Positions 8,939 to 15,825 of a stretch of 46,294 nucleotides of DNA are shown one piece after another (the stretch's first letter is position 1; every line of letters starts with the position of its first letter). Below the pieces are notes generated by a model. It was not told the origin of the DNA and searched no databases. It saw only the letters and a program-made list of their open reading frames with translations. Position numbers and translations under genes: made by a program. The stretch lies in contig JAUNJO010000008.1 of NCBI GenBank assembly GCA_030533225.1, positions 1 to 46,294 on the forward strand, in the 5' to 3' direction. The DNA comes from Eubacteriales bacterium (GTDB lineage: Bacteria > Bacillota > Clostridia > Oscillospirales > Acutalibacteraceae).

Positions 8939-9655
8939 TTGAAAAAAAGAGTTTTAATGTGTTTATCACTTATACTTGCAGTGATTCTGTTCTGTGCAGG
9001 TATTGTGACTGCTTTTGCTGAAACCGAGGCGCCTGTAGTTACTGACCCTGCCCCTGTTGTCACGGATGCTCCCGTGCAGTCCGAGGTTTTGGACCCGTCA
9101 GTACCCCTTGGTACTACTTCTCCGTCTTACGAAACCACGGCTGCCACAGAGGTTACTACCGATGCTCCGGAGCCTACTGAAATTGTAACAATGCCTACGG
9201 AGTATAACGAAGACGCACCCCCTTCAACTAACTCATCCTATTATGCAACAGATTCAAACTACGATGTACCCGAGTATAAAGGCACAGAAGCACAGTGGGG
9301 CGAGATTGACGAAAAGGATGTTATCTCCCTTAAGAATGAAAACCCGGGTGGTGCAATGAGCTTCGGCACAATGAAAGATGTCTCCGAAGGTGATGAACAC
9401 GACTACACCCTTATTATTATCGGTATTGTGCTTGTAGTTATTTCCGTTGTGGGAATGGTGTTCTTTGTTCTTACTTTTGTTGATAAGAGCAAGTTGGCTC
9501 CTGCACACAGCTCAGCCGCAAAAGACGGCAGACAGCCGAGGCGTAAAAACGGTACACACCACGCTAAGTCAACATCCGCTTCAGGTGCAAGAGTTCCCGA
9601 CCCTGAGGCAAGAGCCGCAAGACGCAGAAGGGACGACTTTAACGACGGCTATTAA
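8939..9655 (+). CDS. Thr/Pro-rich single-pass membrane protein with basic cytoplasmic tail (unknown function)
   Basis: I do not recognise a family. The 238 residues begin with a signal peptide (KKRVLMCLSLILAVILFC, cleavage probably after AFA near residue 27). An extracellular Thr/Pro/Val/Glu-rich linker follows to about residue 150, including a tandem VVTDPAP / VVTDAP repeat and a Tyr/Ser/Asn patch. One transmembrane helix spans residues 157-180, then a basic tail (RQPRRKN, ARRRRDD). It is therefore a type I surface protein with a wall-spanning stalk. The start is TTG at 8939, with a strong TAGGAGG about 8 nt upstream. It follows the lipoprotein gene closely and is closed by a strong terminator. 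There is no cohesin, sortase motif or enzyme domain. Confidence 0.75.
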   Translation: MKKRVLMCLSLILAVILFCAGIVTAFAETEAPVVTDPAPVVTDAPVQSEVLDPSVPLGTTSPSYETTAATEVTTDAPEPTEIVTMPTEYNEDAPPSTNSSYYATDSNYDVPEYKGTEAQWGEIDEKDVISLKNENPGGAMSFGTMKDVSEGDEHDYTLIIIGIVLVVISVVGMVFFVLTFVDKSKLAPAHSSAAKDGRQPRRKNGTHHAKSTSASGARVPDPEARAARRRRDDFNDGY

Positions 9656-9710
9656 TAGGGAGTTGTAAACGAAGTGAAAAATCCGAGGTTTGCTCGGTGC
9701 ACAAAAGAAC

Positions 9711-9747
9711 AAAACGACCTGAGTTTTCGGACTCAGGTCGTTTTTTT
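9711..9747 (+). terminator. Strong rho-independent terminator
   Basis: CGACCTGAG (9715-9723) pairs perfectly with CTCAGGTCG (9732-9740), flanked by AAAA and a seven-T run. It ends the lipoprotein / Thr-Pro-rich protein transcript. A smaller CCGAG/CTCGG stem lies just upstream (9683-9697). Confidence 0.93.
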
Positions 9748-9790
9748 GGGAATGTTTTTAGATATATTTTCAAGAAATTTCGCAGAAAAC

Positions 9791-9820
9791 TTGTCAAATA
9801 AGGGCCTCTTGTGGTATGAT
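9791..9820 (+). promoter_or_regulatory. Probable promoter of the CHAP-dockerin gene
   Basis: TTGTCA (9791-9796), 18-bp spacer, TATGAT (9815-9820) preceded by TGG (extended -10). The TTG start is 38 bp downstream, behind GAGGTGAT. Confidence 0.65.
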
Positions 9821-9857
9821 ATATATGTATTTGCGTATTTTATTATGAGGTGATTTT

Positions 9858-11093
9858 TTGAGTAATAAAAAGATTCTTGCCCTTCTTTTGGGACTTGTAT
9901 TATTGATAACGCCCTTTGCTGCCATAGTCCCGACTGTAGCTGCAGAGAGCGAGCCTGTTGCACCGGTAGGTGCAAGCACAACAACATTCACTCCCCGCTT
10001 GTCGGCGCCCGGAAAAAGCAACGCCTATTACTACAGCAACAAAAACATTTTCTACTCCATCGGCTACGGAATGCCCAACTGTACCGCTTATGCATGGGGC
10101 AGAGCCTATGAGATTTTGAAAACAAAACCCAATCTTTCGGTTGACAGCGCACATTATTGGTGGGGCTACAACAAGACCAATAAATACTACCCCTACGGTC
10201 AAACTCCCAAGCTTGGCGCAATCGCCTGCTGGAACAATCCTTACGGCGGTCATGTTGCCGTAGTTGAGAAGATTGAAAACGGTACCGTTACCCTTTCTCA
10301 CTCCGCATGGGGCGGTCCGAATTTTTACACCACCACCTATTCGGTAGGTGACAAGAGCGCAGGCATTTACAGCAGCGGCTGGAGTTTCTACGGTTATATT
10401 TACATACTTGACGGCGCAGCAGCAAAGCCCACAACAGGCGACATCTACAGAATCACCTCCTCTGACGGAGTTAATCTCCGCAAGGGTGCAGGGACAAGCT
10501 ATACTGTTTTAGGCGCAATTCCCTATAACGATGAAATTACGGTAACAGAGTACAAAGTCGCAGGCGGTTACACATGGGGAAAAACCACATATAACGGTCA
10601 AACAGGCTGGTGCGTGCTTGACTATGCCAAGTTAATTCTCGATAACCCCACTCCTGCTTTGCCGGGTGAGACAAAGCCCACAACTGCTCCCACTACGGTG
10701 GCAACCGAGCCTGCAACACCCCCTGCAGAGCTTCCCACATTGCCCCCCGATCCTGTGGAAACGCTCCCCTCTGACCCTGCGGAGAATCCGGATGTCAGCG
10801 AAACTCTGCCGGAAGAATCGAAGCCTGCGTACAATTCCACCAAGGACGAATCCGTTACTGCTCCCGACAATTCAGTGTCATCACCCGACGAAAACCACGG
10901 CGGTTCAACTAACTTAATCGGTGATGTAAACGGCGACGGAAAGGTGAACATCCTTGATGTAACCACTGTCCAAAAACATCTTGCAAAGATGGAGGTAGCG
11001 GCATATAATCCTATTGCAGCCGATGTCAACCGTGACGGCAAGGTGAATGTTGCGGATGTATCCAAACTGCAAAAGATTCTTGCCAAGATATAA
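9858..11093 (+). CDS. Secreted CHAP-domain hydrolase with SH3b and type I dockerin
   Basis: Probable peptidoglycan amidase/endopeptidase presented on the surface through a dockerin. A signal peptide covers residues 1-29 (LALLLGLVLLITPFAAIV). The CHAP domain covers about 45-190, with catalytic Cys75 in NCTAYAWGR and His132 in YGGHVAVVE. A bacterial SH3 domain (GVNLRKGAGTSYTVLG) lies at about 196-258. A Pro/Thr/Glu linker runs to about 350. A dockerin fills 355-411, with two intact calcium loops (DVNGDGKVNILD, DVNRDGKVNVAD), each followed by a helix (VQKHLAK, LQKILAK). The start is TTG at 9858. The dockerin implies a cohesin partner elsewhere in the genome. Wall hydrolysis is known of CHAP domains; the actual substrate is inferred. 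Confidence 0.9.
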   Translation: MSNKKILALLLGLVLLITPFAAIVPTVAAESEPVAPVGASTTTFTPRLSAPGKSNAYYYSNKNIFYSIGYGMPNCTAYAWGRAYEILKTKPNLSVDSAHYWWGYNKTNKYYPYGQTPKLGAIACWNNPYGGHVAVVEKIENGTVTLSHSAWGGPNFYTTTYSVGDKSAGIYSSGWSFYGYIYILDGAAAKPTTGDIYRITSSDGVNLRKGAGTSYTVLGAIPYNDEITVTEYKVAGGYTWGKTTYNGQTGWCVLDYAKLILDNPTPALPGETKPTTAPTTVATEPATPPAELPTLPPDPVETLPSDPAENPDVSETLPEESKPAYNSTKDESVTAPDNSVSSPDENHGGSTNLIGDVNGDGKVNILDVTTVQKHLAKMEVAAYNPIAADVNRDGKVNVADVSKLQKILAKI

Positions 11094-11148
11094 AAATAAA
11101 GTATTCGGGATATAATATAGAAATCGCTCTATAAATCACGATAGAAGC

Positions 11149-11271
11149 CGTTTGTACATCTTGTTTGCATATTTTCCGCCGGTTTGCCCAAAAATCCTTG
11201 CAATGCGTCAGAATTACTGCAGCTTATGTGTCGGGCGTGACGAAAAACAGACGGCGCAATATGTACAAACG
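11149..11271. repeat. 123-bp element bounded by inverted repeats, upstream of asnS
   Basis: Perfect 11-bp arms CGTTTGTACAT (11149-11159) and ATGTACAAACG (11261-11271) enclose a second pairing, CGCCG (11177-11181) with CGGCG (11252-11256), continued by TTTG (11183-11186) with CAGA (11248-11251), and a third, CGTCA (11206-11210) with TGACG (11238-11242). Imperfect complementarity extends outwards about 16 nt on each side. It could be a structured RNA leader or a MITE-like insertion. It lies in the 221-bp gap before asnS, which otherwise shows only a lone TATAAT at 11111. No T-box consensus and no U-run are present. Confidence 0.6.
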
Positions 11272-11314
11272 ATTTAATCCGTGTTTCCTAAACTGTATCA
11301 TTAGGAGGTAAATT

Positions 11315-12685
11315 ATGAAACATACAGACATTAAGTGCTTGCTTACAAGCGATGAATTTTTAGGTAAAGAGGTTACCCTCTGCGGATGGGTAAGAACCTC
11401 AAGAGAATCAAAGACCATGGCATTTGCCGAGCTTAATGACGGCACAAGCCTCAAGCATATCCAGATTGTAATTGACAGAGAAAACACAGAGTATCCCGCC
11501 ACAGCTCTTCGTTTGGGCACAGCCCTCAAGGTTGTGGGACAGGTCGTTGAGGCCCGTCAGGGCGGCGTTGAAATTAACGCAAAGAGCATTGAGATTTTGG
11601 GCGAGTGCCCTCCTGAGTACCCTCTTCAGAAGAAGCGTCACACCCTTGAGTATCTCCGCACAATGCCGCATCTTCGAGTCCGTACCAACACCTTTAACGC
11701 TGTGTTCAGAGTCCGTTCGGTAATGGCGGGCGCAATTCATAACTACTTCCAGTCAAGAAACTACACTTATGTTAATCCTCCTCTTATTACAGGCAGTGAC
11801 TGTGAGGGCGCAGGCGAAATGTTCAGAGTTACCACTCAGCCCTTTGCTCATGAGTATAAGAATGAGGAAGAGTACTATGCAAATGACTTCTTCGGCAAGA
11901 AGGCAGGACTTTCTGTTTCCGCCCAGCTTGAAGGCGAAGTTGCGGCAATGGCATTCGGTAAGATTTACACCTTCGGTCCCTCCTTCAGAGCAGAAAACAG
12001 CAACACCCCCAGACATGTTGCAGAGTTCTGGCATGTTGAGCCCGAGGTTGCATTTGCAGACCTTTCGGACATTATCGAGATTGCAGAGGACATGATTAAG
12101 TCAATTATCGGGGAAGTTATGGAAAAGTGCCCCGAGGAGCTAAAATTCTTCGAACAGCATTTTGAAAAGGGACTTATTGACAAGCTCAACTCCATTGTTT
12201 CCGAGGATTTCGAGGTGCTTGATTACACCAAGGCCATTGAAATTCTCAAGGAAAGCGGAAAAGAGTTTGTATATCCCGTTGAGTGGGGATGCGACCTGCA
12301 GACAGAGCACGAGAGATACATCACCGAGGAAGTGTTCAAGAAGCCCGTGTTCGTCACCAACTATCCCATGGATATCAAGTCCTTCTATATGAAGCAAAAT
12401 CCTGACGGCAAAACCGTAGCGGCTACCGATTTGCTTGTGCCCGGTGTAGGCGAGATTATCGGTTGCTCCGAGCGTGAGGCAGACCTTGAGAAACTCTTAG
12501 ACGCTATGAAAAAGCGCGGAATGAACGAGGAGGATTACGCAGATTACCTTGACCTTCGTCGCTTTGGCTCAGTTCCTCACAGCGGCTTCGGTTTAGGCTT
12601 CGAGAGAATCATTATGTATGTTACCGGTATCTCCAACATCCGCGATGTAATCCTCTACCCCAGAACTGTAGGCAGTATAAGATAA
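11315..12685 (+). CDS. asnS: Asparaginyl-tRNA synthetase
   Basis: Charges tRNA-Asn with asparagine; cytoplasmic class IIb synthetase dimer. The 456 residues fit the family. The N-terminal OB-fold anticodon-binding domain begins VTLCGWVRTSRESK. The catalytic domain carries GPSFRAENSNTPRHVAEFW (motif 2 region, with the Asn-type HVAEFWH signature) and the motif 3 sequence GFGLGFERIIMY at the C-terminus. The ATG at 11315 follows TTAGGAGG. It stands as a single gene between the CHAP-dockerin gene and a terminator pair. The inverted-repeat element at 11149-11271 lies directly upstream and could influence its expression. Confidence 0.98.
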   Translation: MKHTDIKCLLTSDEFLGKEVTLCGWVRTSRESKTMAFAELNDGTSLKHIQIVIDRENTEYPATALRLGTALKVVGQVVEARQGGVEINAKSIEILGECPPEYPLQKKRHTLEYLRTMPHLRVRTNTFNAVFRVRSVMAGAIHNYFQSRNYTYVNPPLITGSDCEGAGEMFRVTTQPFAHEYKNEEEYYANDFFGKKAGLSVSAQLEGEVAAMAFGKIYTFGPSFRAENSNTPRHVAEFWHVEPEVAFADLSDIIEIAEDMIKSIIGEVMEKCPEELKFFEQHFEKGLIDKLNSIVSEDFEVLDYTKAIEILKESGKEFVYPVEWGCDLQTEHERYITEEVFKKPVFVTNYPMDIKSFYMKQNPDGKTVAATDLLVPGVGEIIGCSEREADLEKLLDAMKKRGMNEEDYADYLDLRRFGSVPHSGFGLGFERIIMYVTGISNIRDVILYPRTVGSIR

Positions 12686-12756
12686 TTTTTGCTAAAATAA
12701 GTATACAGAGGCTAAAATTTTCGGCTTCTGAGAGGAAAAAGAATACTCAAATGACG

Positions 12757-12791
12757 GTGTAACCTCAGTGATATGGGGTTACACTTTTTTT
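12757..12791 (+). terminator. Rho-independent terminator of asnS
   Basis: GTGTAACC (12757-12764) pairs with GGTTACAC (12777-12784), followed by seven T. A weaker stem (AGAGGC / GCTTCT) lies closer to the stop codon at about 12710-12728. Confidence 0.9.
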
Positions 12792-12831
12792 GTCCCGACT
12801 TTGTCTCACCGAATTTTCCTGCAGAGGGATA

Positions 12832-12870
12832 TAAAAAAGACATCAATCCGAGGACTGATGTCTTGATTTT
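12832..12870. terminator. Bidirectional terminator between asnS and the dockerin protease
   Basis: AAGACATCA (12837-12845) pairs with TGATGTCTT (12856-12864). A T-rich run follows on the plus strand and a six-T run follows on the minus strand, so the same hairpin can stop transcripts of both convergent genes. Confidence 0.85.
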
Positions 12871-12915
12871 TGTATTATCACGGTTAATAAGGCGCTTTCT
12901 TGCAAAGCGGAAATG

Positions 12916-14769
12916 CTATTCTGCTTTAGTGATTATTACAGAATATACTGTTCCGATAGGAAAGCCCGTGGAAATTTGCGAAGCGTACTTCTGAATAGCT
13001 GTTGAATCCAGAATATTCAGCTTTCTGTCGCATGTGGCGTTTCCTGCTATCTTCTCCCTCTCTGTCAAAACGCTTATTCCTGCAACGGCTTTTTGCACCA
13101 GGGTTGCGTCCTTAACATTAACCTTGCCGTCCAGGTTTGTATCGCCCAATACATAGGTGAATATGTTGGAGGAGGGAGTGGTTTTGGGGACTGTAGCGGC
13201 GGTCTCGGGAACTGTAGTTATTTCGGGAGCCGTTGCAGGCTCTGTGTCGGGGACATCGGGAACACGGTTGTTTGTGACAGCCTTGATTACGAATGTGCTG
13301 CCGATATCGTCCTGGAGGTACTTGCTGTAGAACTGCATAACATCTTTGATTTCGGGACTTGATGAGTTCATATCCATGTAGTAGCTCATTCCGTACTTGG
13401 ACTGAGGAAGAAAAATATACTCATCATTCAAAGGCAGCCATTCGTTACAGCCGATTGAGTTCTTGACTGCAACCTCTCCTGTTTCGGTATTCACTCTTTC
13501 GTTGCTTATCAAAACGCCTATGGCACCTTTGCCTGCAGGGACTTTACAGTCTTCAAAATCAGCACAGATGTAGCCCGGGTATGTAATTGTATCCTCGTAA
13601 AGCTTATGCCACTGCTTTGTGTCGGCGGTCAGACTGTTATTGACGGAGGGAATGTAGTATATAGTGTAATCAGCACCCACAGCGGTGCTTTCAAATATGA
13701 CTTTATCAAGGATTCTGTCCTCTTCGGAAAAGTCAAAAACATTCATATATGTGATGTTCGAAAAATCCCTGTTGGAATAGGTGAAGTACCCGAATTCATA
13801 GGTGGCACCGTCAACTTCGTTTTGGTACATCCTGATGCCGTCATTGAGTTTTTCGTAATCTGTGATTGCATAGCTCGGCCCGAAAATTTCATTGAAAAGC
13901 CAAACATCCTCGTAGGAAATCCAGAAGTAGCCGTATTCTCCTGCGTATTTGCTCCAGCTGTTTTTAATGAGCCAAGCGCCGTCGTTTTTGGGAGTACCTG
14001 ATTTACTCTGTGAGAAATAATCTTTCGGAAAATTATCATCCCAACCGACAACGCTTACGCAGTGTCCCCAAAGTTCCGGGCCTGTGAGGGTGGTGTCTCC
14101 GCAGTAAAAATAGCTTGTACCGCTTAGATAGTTATTAATATCGGCGTTAAAGCATCCGACAACCGAGCCGTAGGAGTATATGTATTGCTTAATGGTGTCG
14201 TGGCTTTCATCGGTGCCAAAATAAACAATCTCGGTGACACCGTAATCGGGAGTTTTACTGCAGGAGTTGTAGTCCTCCCGGGTGCTTGTCTGTTCGGGAA
14301 AGTCAGACTCGTTCAAGGGACCTGACCAGCTTGTAAGATAACCCAAAGGAATGTAGGCATATCCGCCGTCCTCATGAGTTCTCTGCCAGCCTGTGCCGTC
14401 CTCTCTTTTTGAACCCCAAAAGTTTACATGTTCGGGGGAGAGGGTAGAGATATTTTCACCGTTTACAAGAAGCAGGGTTTCAAAGCTTGAGAGCGTGCCG
14501 TAGGCCCAGCAAGTGTTGTCATGCTGCTGTCTGACCGGCAGAGTGAATCCCAGTTTTGCGGAATTGTAGCTGTCGGGCAAACGGGCAAAGGAGGCATATC
14601 CTGCGCTCTCCTGCTGCTCTGCATGATTTCGCTGTTTGTCTGCTGCCGGCAATATGCCTGTTTTATACTCGGACTTATCGAGCCTGTCCGCAGCCGAAGC
14701 AGAAAATGCCGTGATTATGAGGAGGATTACAGATAGAATTAAGGCTAAGTGTTTTGCGTGCCGATTCAT
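12916..14769 (-). CDS. Secreted papain-family (C1A) cysteine protease with lectin-like domain and dockerin
   Basis: Probable extracellular endopeptidase attached to a dockerin/cohesin scaffold. I choose the ATG at 14769 (617 aa, MNRHAKHLALIL) because TAAGGAGG lies 5 nt upstream; an ATG 12 codons earlier has no such site. Residues 1-27 are a signal peptide. The protease domain has oxyanion Gln81/82, catalytic Cys87 (DNTCWAYG), His236 (GHCVSVVGW) and Asn270 (IKNSW). A beta-rich domain of about 150 residues follows, resembling the lectin-like domain often joined to such proteases. A Pro/Thr linker leads to the dockerin. Its first calcium loop (DTNLDGKVNVKD) is intact; the second (NATCDRKLNILD) is degenerate. 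The gene is divergent from gpr and convergent with asnS. Confidence 0.9.
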   Translation of the reverse strand: MNRHAKHLALILSVILLIITAFSASAADRLDKSEYKTGILPAADKQRNHAEQQESAGYASFARLPDSYNSAKLGFTLPVRQQHDNTCWAYGTLSSFETLLLVNGENISTLSPEHVNFWGSKREDGTGWQRTHEDGGYAYIPLGYLTSWSGPLNESDFPEQTSTREDYNSCSKTPDYGVTEIVYFGTDESHDTIKQYIYSYGSVVGCFNADINNYLSGTSYFYCGDTTLTGPELWGHCVSVVGWDDNFPKDYFSQSKSGTPKNDGAWLIKNSWSKYAGEYGYFWISYEDVWLFNEIFGPSYAITDYEKLNDGIRMYQNEVDGATYEFGYFTYSNRDFSNITYMNVFDFSEEDRILDKVIFESTAVGADYTIYYIPSVNNSLTADTKQWHKLYEDTITYPGYICADFEDCKVPAGKGAIGVLISNERVNTETGEVAVKNSIGCNEWLPLNDEYIFLPQSKYGMSYYMDMNSSSPEIKDVMQFYSKYLQDDIGSTFVIKAVTNNRVPDVPDTEPATAPEITTVPETAATVPKTTPSSNIFTYVLGDTNLDGKVNVKDATLVQKAVAGISVLTEREKIAGNATCDRKLNILDSTAIQKYASQISTGFPIGTVYSVIITKAE

Positions 14770-14811
14770 TGTATCCTCCTTACTTGTAAATTTGCATATT
14801 TTCACAAAAAT

Positions 14812-14840
14812 AGTGTATCACATAAAGCGGTTTTTGTAAA
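14812..14840 (-). promoter_or_regulatory. Promoter of the dockerin protease
   Basis: On the minus strand: TTTACA (14840-14835), 17-bp spacer, TACACT (14817-14812), giving a leader of about 40 nt before the TAAGGAGG site. Its -35 abuts the -35 of the divergent gpr promoter. Confidence 0.65.
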
Positions 14841-14869
14841 GAATAAATACCGATAAATGCCCGATAATA
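14841..14869 (+). promoter_or_regulatory. Sigma-G/F-like promoter of gpr
   Basis: GAATA (14841-14845), 17-bp spacer, GATAATA (14863-14869), close to the forespore sigma-G pattern (GNATR, 17-18 bp, CATNNTA). Transcription would begin near 14876, downstream of the ATG at 14857, which argues that gpr starts at a later GTG. Expression late in the forespore is what is known for gpr in Bacillus. Confidence 0.5.
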
Positions 14870-14898
14870 GTATATATAAACTAAAGGGATGTGTGAGT

Positions 14899-15783
14899 GT
14901 GGAACTGAGAACCGACCTTGCTATTGAAGCTCATGAGGAACACGGTGAGGAACTGAGGGATGTAAAGTACAGCAGCGAACAGAAGCAGGGACTTGTTATT
15001 GAGAGACTTTTTGTTAAGACCAAGCGTGCAGGACAGCTTATGGGTAAAGCTCCGGGGCACTATGTAACTATAACCTTACCGCCTCTTACAGATAATATCA
15101 GAGATACCGATGAAAGACTGCCTGTGATTGCCCATGAAATACGGCGACTGCTCCCTGTAAACGGAATGGTGATGGTAGTGGGGCTGGGCAACGAGAACAT
15201 AACACCCGATGCCTTGGGGCCGAAGGTGGCGCAGAAAGTTTTAGCTACCCGTCACATTACAGGCGAAGTTGCAAGGGCAACGGGACTCGATGTGCTCAGA
15301 GCCGTTTCGGTATTTGAGCCCGGAGTGACAGGTCAGACCGGCATTGAGACAGGGGAACTTGTCCTGAGTGTGGTAAAGAGGATTCGCCCCACGGCGGTTG
15401 TAGTGGTGGATGCACTTGCTTCACGGAAACTTGAAAGGCTCGGATGTACCCTGCAGATTTCCGACACCGGCATTGCCCCCGGTGCAGGAGTGGGGAATCA
15501 TCGCACAAAGCTCACGGAGGAAACCTTGGGTGTTCCTGTGGTTGCCGTAGGAATTCCCACGGTTGTTGATGCTCTGACACTTGTCAGCGACCTTGTGAGT
15601 CCCGAGGATGAAAAAAGCGCTAAAGACCTTGAGGAGAAGGTCACTCCTAAAGGCAGGACAATGGTGGTAACGCCTAAGGAGATTGACCTGCTTATTGAGA
15701 GAGCCGCCAATCTGCTTTCTCTTTCAATCAATCTGTCTCTGCACGAAAATGTCAGCACCTCGGACTTGCTTTCCTTGCTGTAA
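14899..15783 (+). CDS. gpr: Germination protease GPR (spore protease)
   Basis: GPR is a forespore-made zymogen that degrades small acid-soluble spore proteins when spores germinate. The hallmark N-terminus RTDLAIEAHEE, GLGNENITPDALGP, FEPGVTGQTGIET and VDALASRKLERLGCTLQISDTGI are all present. The reading frame is open from an ATG at 14857, but that ATG lies inside the likely promoter and has no ribosome site. The GTG at 14899 (MELRTDLAIEA..., 294 aa) sits 9 nt after AAAGGGA and matches the short pro-segments of clostridial homologues; the GTG at 14893 is the other option. Its presence, with sigG further on, indicates a spore former. It is a single gene between the dockerin protease and the convergent mutS2. 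Confidence 0.96.
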   Translation: MELRTDLAIEAHEEHGEELRDVKYSSEQKQGLVIERLFVKTKRAGQLMGKAPGHYVTITLPPLTDNIRDTDERLPVIAHEIRRLLPVNGMVMVVGLGNENITPDALGPKVAQKVLATRHITGEVARATGLDVLRAVSVFEPGVTGQTGIETGELVLSVVKRIRPTAVVVVDALASRKLERLGCTLQISDTGIAPGAGVGNHRTKLTEETLGVPVVAVGIPTVVDALTLVSDLVSPEDEKSAKDLEEKVTPKGRTMVVTPKEIDLLIERAANLLSLSINLSLHENVSTSDLLSLL

Positions 15784-15820
15784 AAAGAGGCTGTAAAAGA
15801 ACTTTTGCTCCTTTACAGCC
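15782..15820 (-). terminator. Terminator of the phoH-mutS2 operon
   Basis: GGCTGTAAA (15789-15797) pairs with TTTACAGCC (15812-15820). Read on the minus strand the stem is followed by CTCTTTTTA. On the plus strand there is no T-run, so it serves mutS2 rather than gpr. Confidence 0.8.
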
Positions 15821-15825
15821 CATGA

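Noticed and set aside
11094..11314. T-box riboswitch before asnS
   Set aside because: No T-box consensus (AGGGTGGNACCGCG-like) and no terminator are visible; kept only as an unclassified structured element.
14857..14898. ATG at 14857 as the gpr start
   Set aside because: No ribosome site and it lies between the -35 and -10 of the likely sigma-G promoter; the GTG at 14899 fits family length better.
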